Positions 8,273 through 16,965 are shown, counted from the stretch's first letter. The stretch: 64,000 nt of DNA from a gamma proteobacterium symbiont of Ctena orbiculata (GCA_003058495.1 QBVC01000016.1:62001-126000), one strand, 5' to 3'. Program-made: numbers and translations. The notes: a model not told the origin generated them from the sequence alone.

Positions 8273-8301
8273 AGAATGCATGCTCACGGCGATGAGGTCA
8301 A
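8273..8301 (-). promoter_or_regulatory. Possible sigma-70 promoter for the EamA leader transcript
   Basis: On the minus strand TTGACC (8301-8296) is one base from the -35 consensus, followed after 17 bases by a poor -10 match CATTCT (8278-8273). A start near 8266 would give a leader of roughly 180 bases before the EamA ATG. Confidence 0.35.
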
Positions 8302-8418
8302 GGGAAAATTCAGACGATGAATGTGACCCGGGGATTAAAACAGTGCAAGTTGATATCGACAGCCGTCGAGAGTGATACAATCCAAACCCGGCGAAAAAGC
8401 CAGCACCACTATCTTGAT

Positions 8419-9078
8419 ATGGATCTTTCCACGCTCTTCCCCCCCCAAGTAGCGATAGTCAGCGCCACGAATGAGATGTGGACCTCACCCCTGTGCAGCG
8501 AAGAGGAGAAGCTGATAGAAGGCAGCGTTGCAAAGCGCCAACGGGAGTTTCGCGCCGGACGCAATGCGGCCCATGCCGCCCTGGAACGACTCGATGCCCC
8601 GCCAGGCCCGCTGCTGCGGAATGAAAACCGCCAGCCTGTCTGGCCGCAGGGATTTCTCGGCAGCATCAGCCACTGCAACGACAGCTGTGTCGCCGCCTGC
8701 GCCGCGGCGGGGGAGCTGGTAAGCATCGGCGTGGATGTCGAACCGCTCAAGCCGCTATCGACCGGGATCGCGCGTTACATCGACACGGATGAGGAGAGCG
8801 CATTCATGGCGCGGCATGGAGAGCTGCCGCGACGATTGATCTTCAGCGCCAAGGAGAGCCTCTACAAATGTTACCATCCCCTGATCAGGCGCTTCTTCGG
8901 CTTTCACTCGGTTAGCTTGGATATCGATATTTCAAACCGGCGGTTTAATTTCACACCCACGGAAGCATGCAAAGTGGAGTTTCCGCAAGCGCTGGAGTTT
9001 CACGGCCGCTTTCTGGTGGGGGAGAGTCACCTCTATACCGGCTGCTTTCTGACCGCGGCGGCATCGGCGACGGATTGA
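8419..9078 (+). CDS. 4-prime-phosphopantetheinyl transferase (EntD/Sfp superfamily)
   Basis: Transfers phosphopantetheine from CoA to a carrier-protein serine. The protein has the two family motifs: GVDVE at the first metal-binding position and FSAKESLYKCY in the second, as well as GSISHC before them. These match the EntD-like branch, usually linked to siderophore, polyketide or other secondary carrier proteins. The ATG at 8419 gives 219 residues, in line with the family; an in-frame ATG at 8317 would add 34 residues that look unlike the family. No synthase gene lies nearby, so the carrier partner is elsewhere. Confidence 0.87.
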   Translation: MDLSTLFPPQVAIVSATNEMWTSPLCSEEEKLIEGSVAKRQREFRAGRNAAHAALERLDAPPGPLLRNENRQPVWPQGFLGSISHCNDSCVAACAAAGELVSIGVDVEPLKPLSTGIARYIDTDEESAFMARHGELPRRLIFSAKESLYKCYHPLIRRFFGFHSVSLDIDISNRRFNFTPTEACKVEFPQALEFHGRFLVGESHLYTGCFLTAAASATD

Positions 9079-9103
9079 GATCGTCTTCCAGGGCCGGTCA
9101 GCA

Positions 9104-9595
9104 CTAACCCTTCATCAACACGGAGACACCCGTGGCGTTCCAGTGCTCGTCGCCGAGGGTGGGCTTGCCCAGGCTGTTCCAGAGCTCGGCCGCCTGTTCC
9201 GGGGAGATCGAGTTTTGTTTCAGCTCAATTGCCTCCCGGGCAAGTGCCGCGATATAGCGATCCTTGCCGACCAAATCGATCAGCTCCAAATAGTCTATCT
9301 CCTTCTCGAACTCCCTATTGATCATATCGAGGGCGTCGTCGACCTGACCGAATTCGATGATCTCTATGGCGCGTTGCTCCATCGCGTCGTGCTCGGCCTT
9401 GGCGCGTTGTCTCTGTACAAGGATCAGCTCCCCTTTGCGGAACATCTCTTCATCCCAGGTATCCAGGGCCACGCGAACCGGCTGGGTGGCGAGGTGGGGG
9501 AAGTCACGGGTGATGCGCCGAAGATGACCTACCGCCTCTCTCGCAGCAAAGACAGTTCCGTCTTCGGCCGCTGTACTTTCTAACTCTTCGCCCAT
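9104..9595 (-). CDS. Conserved-looking acidic helical protein, unknown function
   Basis: A 163-residue soluble protein, strongly acidic and mostly helical by composition, with no signal peptide or membrane segment. A repeated feel of Asp/Glu-Ile-Ile patterns (AIEIIEFGQVDDALDMINRE) may mark helical hairpins. It was not recognised. It is convergent with the PPTase gene and 210 bases from the divergent queD-like gene. Its start at 9595 lacks a strong ribosome site. Confidence 0.65.
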   Translation of the reverse strand: MGEELESTAAEDGTVFAAREAVGHLRRITRDFPHLATQPVRVALDTWDEEMFRKGELILVQRQRAKAEHDAMEQRAIEIIEFGQVDDALDMINREFEKEIDYLELIDLVGKDRYIAALAREAIELKQNSISPEQAAELWNSLGKPTLGDEHWNATGVSVLMKG

Positions 9596-9805
9596 AACGA
9601 TCTATACCCCTATTGCCACTGTCAGTTTAGCGGCCTCGATTTCGATTCCTTTACAACCACTGGCAGCCTGCCAGACCTGGCCTTATACTGATCCCCTTCT
9701 GCCGGGGCCCGTCAATTCGAAACCCAGCCGCCCCGCAGCGCCAGTAAATACAGTCCCGGCATAAGGATTGGTTTTGTTAACAGGCCCCGAGAGACAGTTC
9801 ACGAC

Positions 9806-10225
9806 ATGTACGCAGTCACCAAAGAGATCCATTTCTGTTATGGCCACAGATTGCTGAACCATCAGGGGAAATGCCGCCATCTGCACGGTCATAATGCCAA
9901 GGCCGTGATCCGCCTCGAGACGGAACAGCTCGATCCCCTGGGTATGGTGTGCGACTTTTCCGCTATCGGCGACTATGTGAAGCGCTGGGTCGACGAGACC
10001 CTGGATCACAATATGCTGCTGCACAGCGACGACCCGGTGCTTCCGCTGTTGCGGCAGGCGGGCGAGTCGGTCTACGTCATGGAGAACAATCCCACCGCGG
10101 AGAATATCGCCCGTCTGATCTTCGAGTATGTCGAGGCCGGAGGTTTTCCGGTTGTCGAGGTGTCGATATTCGAGACTGAGAGCGCGCTGGCCAGCTACAG
10201 ACCCAAGCCGCCAGCGACGCCTTAG
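9806..10225 (+). CDS. queD: 6-carboxytetrahydropterin synthase / QueD-PTPS family
   Basis: A 139-residue protein of the tunnelling-fold PTPS family. It carries the catalytic and zinc motif CRHLHGH (the CxxxHGH form typical of QueD), an N-terminal zinc histidine in CYGHRL, and the conserved segment ENNPTAENIARLIF with the pterin-anchoring glutamate at VEVSIFETE. QueD converts dihydroneopterin triphosphate to carboxytetrahydropterin in queuosine synthesis. No other queuosine gene is adjacent, so a related PTPS activity is possible. Confidence 0.85.
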   Translation: MYAVTKEIHFCYGHRLLNHQGKCRHLHGHNAKAVIRLETEQLDPLGMVCDFSAIGDYVKRWVDETLDHNMLLHSDDPVLPLLRQAGESVYVMENNPTAENIARLIFEYVEAGGFPVVEVSIFETESALASYRPKPPATP

Positions 10226-10300
10226 CGGCTACCCGCAGGCAAAACACTCACAGGGCGGCGCCATTGGACCGCATCAACTTATTGTTCGGCGATGGACCCG

Positions 10301-10335
10301 CCCCCCGGAGGCAGAAACAGGGCTTCTGCCGGGGG
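10301..10335. terminator. Possible bidirectional hairpin between queD and amt
   Basis: CCCCC then GGCAGAA pairs with TTCTGCC then GGGGG around a short loop, with a three-base bulge on one arm. There is no clear U-run on either strand, so termination is only suggested by location between convergent genes. Confidence 0.4.
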
Positions 10336-10366
10336 AGCCGGTCAATAACCGGAGGAAGCAGGAAGA

Positions 10367-11680
10367 TCAGCCGATTTCGTTATAACCGCGCTCTTCGTGC
10401 GATACGATATCGAGACCTTCGATCTCTTGATCCTTGGTGACCCTCAAGCCCAGCAGGGCATCAACCAGCTTCAAGATCACAAAGGTAACCACCGCGGTAA
10501 AGAGCACCGTCGCCACGACGCCAATCGCCTGTACATAGACCTGGCCACCCATGCTCTCGATGCCGTCGGCAAATCCATATCCGGAGAAGACGCCCAGGGA
10601 GGTCGATGAAAACACCCCCGCGAGCAGGGTACCGAGCATGCCGCCGACGCCGTGGACCGGGAAGACATCGAGGGAGTCGTCGATCTTCAGCACCTGTTTC
10701 AGGTAGTTGGTGGCGGAAAAGCAGATCGCCCCCGCGAGCAGACCGATCACCAGCGCCCCGGCAGGACCGACGAATCCGGAAGCGGGGGTGATGGTGCCCA
10801 GGCCCGCCACCATACCGGTCACCGCGCCCAGGGCGCTGGGCTTGCCGAACTTGATCCACTCACGCACCATCCAGGTCATGGCGCCGGTTGCCGCGGAGAT
10901 GTGGGTCACCAGCATCGCCATCGCGGCATTACCGTCGGAAGCCAGGGCACTGCCGCCGTTGAAACCGAACCAGCCGACCCAGAGCATGCCGGCGCCGGCG
11001 ATGGTCATGGTCATGTTGTGGGGCATCATGGAAGCGGTGCCGAAGCCGCGACGGGGACCCATCACCACAGCCGCAACCAGGGCCGCCACGCCCGCGGTGA
11101 TGTGCACCACCGTACCGCCGGCAAAATCGTAGAGGCCCATGCTGCCCAACCAGCCGCCGCCCCAGACCCAATGGGTTATCGGCACATAGACCAGAAACAG
11201 CCAGAGGGCGCTGAACAGCAGCATCGAGGAGAAACGCATGCGCTCGGCGAATCCACCCACGATCAGGGCGGGGGTGATGATCGCGAAGGTCATCTGGAAC
11301 AGCATGAAGAGGGACTCCGGAATATCGCCGGAGAGGGTCTCCCGCCCGATACCCGCCATCAACACCTTGCTGAAGTCACCTATCCAGGCATTGCCCTCGC
11401 CGAAGGCCAGGCTGTAGCCGGCGATCAGCCACAGGATGGAGACGATTCCGGCGATGGAGAAGCACTGCATCAGCACGGAGAGGACATTCTTGGTCCTGAC
11501 CAGGCCGCCGTAGAACATCGCCAATCCCGGCAAGGTCATGAACAGTACCAGCGCGGTGGACGCCATGATCCAGCCGGTGTTGGCCCCGTTCAGCGTGGCT
11601 TCCTCGGCCAGACAAAGACCCGGCGACATCAGCAAGGCGGCCGTCAACCCGGCCTTTCTTCTGTATTTACTGCACACCAT
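10367..11680 (-). CDS. amt: Ammonium transporter (Amt)
   Basis: A 437-residue protein with a cleavable-looking signal (to about residue 25, CLAEE) and eleven membrane segments. Family motifs are plain: FYGGLVRTKNVLSVLMQCF, the ammonium-transporter signature FAGGTVVHITAGVAALVAA, GWFGFNGGSAL and VFPVHGVGGMLG. It conducts ammonium through the inner membrane as a trimer, normally gated by a GlnK/PII protein. No PII gene is adjacent. The leader is very AT-rich; a sigma-54 promoter was looked for and not found. Confidence 0.95.
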   Translation of the reverse strand: MVCSKYRRKAGLTAALLMSPGLCLAEEATLNGANTGWIMASTALVLFMTLPGLAMFYGGLVRTKNVLSVLMQCFSIAGIVSILWLIAGYSLAFGEGNAWIGDFSKVLMAGIGRETLSGDIPESLFMLFQMTFAIITPALIVGGFAERMRFSSMLLFSALWLFLVYVPITHWVWGGGWLGSMGLYDFAGGTVVHITAGVAALVAAVVMGPRRGFGTASMMPHNMTMTIAGAGMLWVGWFGFNGGSALASDGNAAMAMLVTHISAATGAMTWMVREWIKFGKPSALGAVTGMVAGLGTITPASGFVGPAGALVIGLLAGAICFSATNYLKQVLKIDDSLDVFPVHGVGGMLGTLLAGVFSSTSLGVFSGYGFADGIESMGGQVYVQAIGVVATVLFTAVVTFVILKLVDALLGLRVTKDQEIEGLDIVSHEERGYNEIG

Positions 11681-11739
11681 GATTTCCCCTCATATTATTA
11701 TTGGGTGAGCCCACCGGCGGGCCCCCGATCAAATCCCGC

Positions 11740-11957
11740 ATTTTAAGTTAATTTACAAAAAAATACTTATTTTATTTTTTTCAAGCAGTTAGAGTCTGAA
11801 TATCAGGCATCGGCGAACTCAAGTTATTGATATAAAAGCCGATAAAGATTCAAATACCACAAATTTAATGGTATTTTAGTGATGAATTTACTTGATATAT
11901 TAGAAAACGGTAATATAATTTAACTAGCAAATTGAAGCTATTTGGGCATGGCCATAG
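11740..11957. other. AT-rich intergenic region between amt and an unknown gene
   Basis: A sharp drop in GC with long A and T runs, in contrast to the GC-rich neighbours. It separates the divergent amt and 11958 genes and so should hold both promoters. No operator palindrome was identified. Confidence 0.6.
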
Positions 11958-12872
11958 ATGAAGAGTCAATACCAGGGAAATGATCAGATGGATCCACTCG
12001 ACAGTGAGGGTATACCCTTCAGGATCAGCAGTGTCGATCGTCTTCCCGAAATGGTCCAGGAAGAGTCTTGCCGCGTCATCAAACGGTACTTCGACCACCT
12101 GGAGTCGACCCTTGCGCAAAACAATGCCCATATCGATGTCGAGCAACTGCGCGAACTGCTGACCGAGATCAACGGTTTCATCGGCTCCGACAAGAGCCAG
12201 CTGAAGGCTGACGGCTATATGCGCATGCTCAACCGCCTGACCGACATCTATGCAAAGGGCGTTCAGCTTGAGGATGACCGGGCGTTCACCGGGACCGCGG
12301 CGAACTATGCCGACATCATGAATACGATCAGTCACAACTACACCGGCTATGACTACAGCCAATCCATTGCCCTGATGCTGCACTACATGGACAAGCTGTT
12401 CAGCAATAGGGAAGAGAGCTGGTTCGACATCTACCAGCATCTTGTCTCCATGCCCGACTCCATCCATGTCCTGCAGCTGCTCAAGGAGCAACATCTGCAG
12501 GAGATCCAATGCTGGGTTGAGGAGGGTGTCGACAATCTCTTCTCGATCTGGGAAGAGCAGTTGGAAGTGCTGCAGAACATCGGTGACGAGATCCACCAGA
12601 CGGACAGGGAGATCCTGCTGCTCTGCAGGCAACTGAGCAGCGGCAAGGCTCACTCCTTCGCCAGCAACATCTACTATCTCGAGGATGGCCGCAGACGCCG
12701 GGCCCTCGCTGATCTGAGGGAGAAGCGCAGAGAGCTGGATACCGCCCGCGAAGCCAAACTCGATCTGACCGCCCTGCTGGATGACAATATCCAGGAGTTC
12801 GGGACAAGGCTTACCGAGATCAGGCGCAACACCCAGATCCAGCTCGTTTGGGACGAATCCACCCAGCGTTGA
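11958..12872 (+). CDS. Unknown helical/coiled-coil protein
   Basis: A 304-residue cytoplasmic protein with no signal or membrane segment. It is rich in Glu, Gln and Leu, with long helix-forming stretches; the last 90 residues (after about 210) look like a coiled coil. An ATG at 11988 has a better-spaced GGGA ribosome site than the ATG at 11958 and may be the true start, giving 294 residues. No family was recognised. A strong terminator follows immediately, so it is a single-gene unit. Confidence 0.75.
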   Translation: MKSQYQGNDQMDPLDSEGIPFRISSVDRLPEMVQEESCRVIKRYFDHLESTLAQNNAHIDVEQLRELLTEINGFIGSDKSQLKADGYMRMLNRLTDIYAKGVQLEDDRAFTGTAANYADIMNTISHNYTGYDYSQSIALMLHYMDKLFSNREESWFDIYQHLVSMPDSIHVLQLLKEQHLQEIQCWVEEGVDNLFSIWEEQLEVLQNIGDEIHQTDREILLLCRQLSSGKAHSFASNIYYLEDGRRRRALADLREKRRELDTAREAKLDLTALLDDNIQEFGTRLTEIRRNTQIQLVWDESTQR

Positions 12873-12898
12873 CGAGATAGCTGACGCCGTCGAATGGG

Positions 12899-12926
12899 AA
12901 AAGGCCTGACCCTGGTCAGGCCTTTT
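12899..12926 (+). terminator. Intrinsic terminator
   Basis: AAAAGGCCTGACC pairs with GGTCAGGCCTTTT around a very short loop and runs into a T-stretch. It follows the 11958 gene and ends a few bases before the 3-prime end of the convergent tRNA gene, and the A-rich left side means it could also stop the tRNA transcript. Confidence 0.9.
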
Positions 12927-12932
12927 TTAATA

Positions 12933-13009
12933 TGGTAGCAAGGGGCAGATTCGAACTGCCGACCCCAGCATTATGAGTGCTGTGCTCTAACCAACTGAGC
13001 TACCTTGCC
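12933..13009 (-). tRNA. tRNA-Met (CAT), elongator type
   Basis: The minus strand folds into a full cloverleaf of 77 bases with encoded CCA. The anticodon loop is CTCATAA, the D-arm AGCTCAGTTGGTTAGAGC, and the T-arm holds GTTCGAATC. The acceptor stem pairs GGCAAGG with CCTTGCT, leaving a G-U first pair. Overall similarity, including the GGGGTC variable region, is to elongator methionine tRNA rather than the lysidine-modified isoleucine tRNA, but CAT anticodons cannot be fully separated by eye. Confidence 0.93.
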
Positions 13010-13063
13010 AGAAGCGGTTATGAAGGGCGTGGAATATACTGTTGCCATACCACCCTGTCAATA

Positions 13064-14155
13064 TCATACGTTAAATCTGAAGTGGATGACGTCGCCGTCC
13101 CTGACCACGTACTCCTTGCCCTCGGAGCGCAGCTTACCCGCCTCCCGCGCCCCCTGCTCCCCCTTGAAGCTGACAAAATCGTCATAGGCGACGACCTCGG
13201 CGCGAATGAAGCCGCGTTCGAAATCTGTATGGATCACACCGGCCGCCTGGGGTGCGGTGGCATCCACCGGAATGGTCCAGGCCCTGACCTCCTTCTCCCC
13301 CGCGGTGAAATAGGTCTCCAGGCCGAGCAGCTTGTAACCGGCCCTGACGACCCGGTTCAAGCCCGGCTCATCCAATCCCATGTCGGCGAGAAACTCCCCC
13401 CGCTCATCCTCGTCCAGCTCGACGATCTCCGCCTCGATGGCGGCGCAAACGGCGACCACCTCGGCCCCCTCCTCGGCCGCCAAACCGGCGAGCGCATCCA
13501 GGTGGGGATTGTTCTCGAAGCCATCCTCCGCCACATTGGCGATGTAGAGCACCGGTTTGACGGTCAAGAGGAAGATGTCGCGCAGTTCCGCCCGCTCGTC
13601 CTCGCTCAATCCCATGCTGCGAACCGGCTTGGCGCCATCCAGATGCTCCCGCACCCGCTCCAGCAAGGCCTTGCGGGCCAATACCTTCTTGTCGCCGGTC
13701 TTGGCCTGGCGCACGCTCTTCTCCAACGCCTTCTCCACCGATTCCAGGTCCGCCAGGCTGAGCTCGGTGTTGATCACCTCCACGTCAGCCACCGGATCGA
13801 CGCGACCGGCCACATGGACCACATCGTCATCCTCGAAACAGCGGACTACCTGGGCGATGGCGTCGGTCTCGCGGATATTGGCGAGAAACTTGTTGCCCAA
13901 TCCTTCCCCCTTGGAGGCGCCGGCGACCAGTCCGGCGATATCGACGAACTGCATGGTGGTGGGGATCACCGCCCGGGGATTGACGATCGCGGCGATCACA
14001 TCGAGACGGTGATCGGGCAGGGGCACCACGCCGACGTTGGGATCGATGGTGCAAAAGGGGTAGTTTTCCGCAGCGATCGTCGCCTTGGTCAAGGCGTTGA
14101 ACAGCGTTGATTTACCGACATTCGGCAGACCCACGATACCGCATTTGAAACCCAT
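13064..14155 (-). CDS. ychF: Ribosome-associated ATPase YchF
   Basis: The ATG at 14155 gives 363 residues, exactly the common YchF length; the frame is open for 11 more codons upstream but those are not family-like. The P-loop GLPNVGKST is near residue 8, followed by [17 protein letters not shown]. The G4 position is NVAE in place of NKxD, the known change that makes YchF (OLA1 family) prefer ATP. The C-terminal TGS domain ends [15 protein letters not shown]. It binds ribosomes and has been linked to oxidative-stress control. The usual neighbour pth is absent here. Confidence 0.96.
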   Translation of the reverse strand: MGFKCGIVGLPNVGKSTLFNALTKATIAAENYPFCTIDPNVGVVPLPDHRLDVIAAIVNPRAVIPTTMQFVDIAGLVAGASKGEGLGNKFLANIRETDAIAQVVRCFEDDDVVHVAGRVDPVADVEVINTELSLADLESVEKALEKSVRQAKTGDKKVLARKALLERVREHLDGAKPVRSMGLSEDERAELRDIFLLTVKPVLYIANVAEDGFENNPHLDALAGLAAEEGAEVVAVCAAIEAEIVELDEDERGEFLADMGLDEPGLNRVVRAGYKLLGLETYFTAGEKEVRAWTIPVDATAPQAAGVIHTDFERGFIRAEVVAYDDFVSFKGEQGAREAGKLRSEGKEYVVRDGDVIHFRFNV

Positions 14156-14301
14156 CTGGCGCGACCCCCGAAAAAAAGGGGCAAGCATACCGGAAAGGGG
14201 GACTGTTGTGCAGTCCTAAAAGTGATGTGGTCAGAGTGTGAGCGGGCTGTTGCGACTGCAGAGCCTGGGCGGGGGCCGCCGGTCAATTCAGCCTGACCGT
14301 A

Positions 14302-14607
14302 CTACTGAATGGTGAATAATTTACCGAAATTGGCGATCCGCAGTACGTCCTGCACCGCCTCGTTGCCATTCTTAAGAACCACGCCCTCTGCGTCCTTGGC
14401 ACTGTGTTCGCGAAGCTGCAGCAGCATGCCCATGGCAGAGCTGTCAAGATAGTCCGCGTCAGTCAGGTCGACCACATAGTGCTTATCACCTTTGGGAAAG
14501 GCCTTATAGGCCTGCATGAACTCCTGATGGATGGAGAAGTCGAAGCGGCCGGTTATCATGATGGTGACGCTCTTTTCATCGGTAGAAAGTTCTGTGGCTA
14601 TGGACAT
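14302..14607 (-). CDS. STAS-domain anti-sigma-factor antagonist
   Basis: A 101-residue single STAS domain. The phosphorylatable loop is YLDSSAMGMLLQLRE, with the serine that partner-switching kinases act on. Such proteins bind an anti-sigma kinase or other target in the unphosphorylated form. A strong AAGGGGG site precedes the ATG. Downstream lies a ParA-type ATPase 57 bases after a shared minus-strand direction upstream; no kinase or phosphatase partner is in the window. Confidence 0.88.
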   Translation of the reverse strand: MSIATELSTDEKSVTIMITGRFDFSIHQEFMQAYKAFPKGDKHYVVDLTDADYLDSSAMGMLLQLREHSAKDAEGVVLKNGNEAVQDVLRIANFGKLFTIQ

Positions 14608-14664
14608 GATGCCCCCTTGTTACGAGTACGCATGTTCTAAATATCGTCACCACCCAGCCAAGCT

Positions 14665-15420
14665 TTACCCCGGGTCGCGCTGCAGCAGCTCCGACGCCAG
14701 TGCATTGAACTCCTTGGCCGACTGGCTGCCGGGTCTGTATTCGAAAATGGTACGCCCTATGCCAGGACATTCGGCAATCACCGCCGCCTCCCGAATCCGG
14801 GTATCGATCAGTTGCCCGGGAAAATGCCTTTTCAGCTTCTCGGATACCTCCTTGGAGAGACGCCTGCGGGGAAAGTAGCGATTCAGGGCAATCCATTGGC
14901 GCAGCGGCTGCTTCAGATAGGGTTCGAACTTTTTGATGGTGATCAGCATCTTCGCCAAACCATTCAATGACATGTGGTCGCCGGCCACAGGAATCAATGC
15001 CTCATCGGCGGCGAGTATGGCATTCGCCACCAGCAACCCGGAGGAGGGAGGGCAATCGAAGAGGACAAACGCCTGGTCATCCAAGCGTCCCTCCAGTGCA
15101 CGACGCAACAGCTGGGCTCTCGATGCGCCGCCATCATGCAGCTGTTCGATCTCCTGGAGACGGCTGCCCGCTGGAATCAGGGTCAACATATCCCTGACCC
15201 CCTGCTTCACCGCCCCCGGATCAAGGCCGTTCAGCATCACCTCGTCCATCCCCTTGGCCGGGCAACGGAATATCCCGTAACTGGATGCCAGCTGACCCTG
15301 GGGATCGAGGTCGATCACCGTGACCCGGTGACCGGCCAGCGCCAGTGCATGCCCCAAATTGGTGGTAATGGTGGTCTTTCCCACGCCACCTTTTTGATTG
15401 ATCAATGCAATTCGTCGCAT
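14665..15420 (-). CDS. ParA/MinD-type ATPase
   Basis: A 251-residue deviant Walker ATPase: QKGGVGKTT at the start with both signature lysines, DLDPQGQLASS, and LFDCPPSSGLLVANAI as the later switch. The ATG at 15420 has an AGGA site five bases away and was preferred to the ATG at 15426. No ParB gene is beside it, and it precedes the STAS gene on the same strand, so a role in positioning a protein complex such as chemosensory or motility machinery is more likely than plasmid-style segregation. This is inference from context. Confidence 0.85.
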   Translation of the reverse strand: MRRIALINQKGGVGKTTITTNLGHALALAGHRVTVIDLDPQGQLASSYGIFRCPAKGMDEVMLNGLDPGAVKQGVRDMLTLIPAGSRLQEIEQLHDGGASRAQLLRRALEGRLDDQAFVLFDCPPSSGLLVANAILAADEALIPVAGDHMSLNGLAKMLITIKKFEPYLKQPLRQWIALNRYFPRRRLSKEVSEKLKRHFPGQLIDTRIREAAVIAECPGIGRTIFEYRPGSQSAKEFNALASELLQRDPG

Positions 15421-15671
15421 GCCCATCCTGTCCGTCGCTGCTTGAAAAGGTGCAGTCAGCCTATGCCGATTTCACAGAGGTATTTGATCTTTAAAGAAAA
15501 AAACAATAATCAATATGACTATCGACCCTCAAAACCATTTCTTTAGAGGCGTGATCCGGCGAGGATTTCGGGTACGCTGCAGGGAATATCACAATCCATC
15601 ACAGTTCGAAACCGGATCTGCACCTCAATTCTCATCCACAATGGGTGATCCTCAGGTACACTATTAGTGTT

Positions 15672-16607
15672 ATGCCTTTGAATTTTCTATCAACACTGCT
15701 ACTCGTCGCCTGTTCAATAGGCGCTGCCCGGGCGGTCACTTTCGATCTGCCACCCGAGGGTGAGGATGTGGTGGGGCAGATCTTCACCCTGACCACCCGC
15801 TATGAGGAGACCTTCTCCGATATCGCGCGCATCTACGATATCGGCTATCGACAGATGGTCGCCGCCAATCCGGATGTGGACCCCTGGCTGCCCGGAGAGG
15901 GGTCGGAGGTGGTCATCCCCCAACAGTATGTCCTGCCCCCGGGACCACGCAAGGGCCTGGTCATCAACCTCGCCGAACTTCGCCTCTACTACTTTCCCGA
16001 GGACCGTCCCGTGGTCATCACCTACCCGATCGGCATAGGCCGTGAAGGCTGGAGCACACCCACCGGAGAGACTCGGGTCGTCGGCAAGAAAAAGGATCCG
16101 AGTTGGACGGTTCCCGAGTCGATCCTCGAAGAGCACGAAGCGGAAGGCGATCCCCTGCCGCCCGTGGTCCCACCCGGTCCGGAGAATCCGCTGGGCAATC
16201 GCGCCATCTACCTCGGGATGAACGGCTATCTGTTACACGGCACCAACAAACCCTATGGAGTGGGCATGCGGGTCAGCCACGGCTGCATCCGCCTCTATCC
16301 GGAAAATGTGGAACGCTTTTTCGAAGAGATCGAGATCGGTGTCCCGGTGAGGATTGTCGACAAACCCTTCAAGGCCGGCTGGCTCAAGGGGGAGCTCTAT
16401 GTACAGGTACACCCGCCGCTGGCTGAGTACGTGGAGCAGCGGGGCCATAACTATACCGAGTTGGTGGATGCCGTGATCGGTAAACTGGAGGAGGACGAAC
16501 GTCGTCCAGACTGGGATCAGCTCTACACCATCATCGAACAGAAGACCGGGATACCCATGCCCCTGTTCCTTTGGCAGGGGAAAGCCGTGGCGGACGGCAA
16601 CCATTAG
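15672..16607 (+). CDS. L,D-transpeptidase (YkuD/ErfK family) with LysM-like region
   Basis: A 311-residue exported enzyme. After a signal peptide ending near SIGAARA comes a LysM-like segment (about residues 35-80, with DIGYRQMVAANPDVDPW and VVIPQQYVLP), then the YkuD domain with HGT and the catalytic SHGCIRLY. The ErfK group cross-links Braun lipoprotein to peptidoglycan or makes 3-3 cross-links. An Lpp-like lipoprotein gene lies head-on directly after a shared terminator, which fits the first role. The ATG at 15672 was chosen over an earlier GTG because it gives a clean signal peptide. Confidence 0.92.
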   Translation: MPLNFLSTLLLVACSIGAARAVTFDLPPEGEDVVGQIFTLTTRYEETFSDIARIYDIGYRQMVAANPDVDPWLPGEGSEVVIPQQYVLPPGPRKGLVINLAELRLYYFPEDRPVVITYPIGIGREGWSTPTGETRVVGKKKDPSWTVPESILEEHEAEGDPLPPVVPPGPENPLGNRAIYLGMNGYLLHGTNKPYGVGMRVSHGCIRLYPENVERFFEEIEIGVPVRIVDKPFKAGWLKGELYVQVHPPLAEYVEQRGHNYTELVDAVIGKLEEDERRPDWDQLYTIIEQKTGIPMPLFLWQGKAVADGNH

Positions 16608-16631
16608 CCCGGGAAGCGATTGCGCAAAAAG

Positions 16632-16667
16632 AAACCCCGGCAGGGGTATCCATGCCGGGGTTTTCTG
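16632..16667. terminator. Bidirectional intrinsic terminator
   Basis: AAACCCCGGCA (16632-16642) pairs with TGCCGGGGTTT (16653-16663) across a 10-base loop. T-rich sequence follows on the plus strand, and A-rich sequence before it supplies the U-run for the minus strand, serving both the transpeptidase and the convergent lipoprotein gene. Confidence 0.9.
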
Positions 16668-16692
16668 GTTTTAGTGTCTGGAAACGGCTGGC

Positions 16693-16965
16693 TTATTTGG
16701 CCATCGCCTTCTCAGACATACGACCGCAGCGCTCGCTGCAGGCCTCAGCCGCGTCCTTGGCCGAGTTGGCGGCCTTCAGCGCTGCGTCGGCGGTACCTTG
16801 AGCGGTGGCGGCATCGAGCTGGGCCTCTTTGGCAGCTTTCATTGCGGCGTCGGCGGCAGCCTGAGCGTTAGCGACATCCTCTTGCAGACCGCTGTTGGTC
16901 GCACAACCTGCGAACAGGCCAACAGTGAGAATCATTGCGGCAGTTTTCATCATGGTGGTTTTCAT
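16693..16965 (-). CDS. Lpp/OprI-type alanine-zipper murein lipoprotein
   Basis: A 90-residue lipoprotein: signal to the lipobox LFAGC at about residue 21, then an alanine-rich heptad helix (AAADAAMKAAKEAQLDAATA) and a basic tail ending in lysine. This is the pattern of Braun lipoprotein homologues, which trimerise as a coiled coil and can be joined through the C-terminal lysine to peptidoglycan. Unlike typical Lpp, it has two cysteines near the end (CSERC) that could form a disulfide. Its neighbour is the L,D-transpeptidase that could attach it. Confidence 0.88.
   Translation of the reverse strand: MKTTMMKTAAMILTVGLFAGCATNSGLQEDVANAQAAADAAMKAAKEAQLDAATAQGTADAALKAANSAKDAAEACSERCGRMSEKAMAK

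Noticed and set aside
10652-11746. 364-codon plus-strand frame opposite amt
   Set aside because: Antisense shadow of amt with runs of Gly, His and Arg.
11681-11960. Sigma-54 promoter for amt
   Set aside because: No -24/-12 GG-N10-GC pair with the expected bases was found upstream of the gene.
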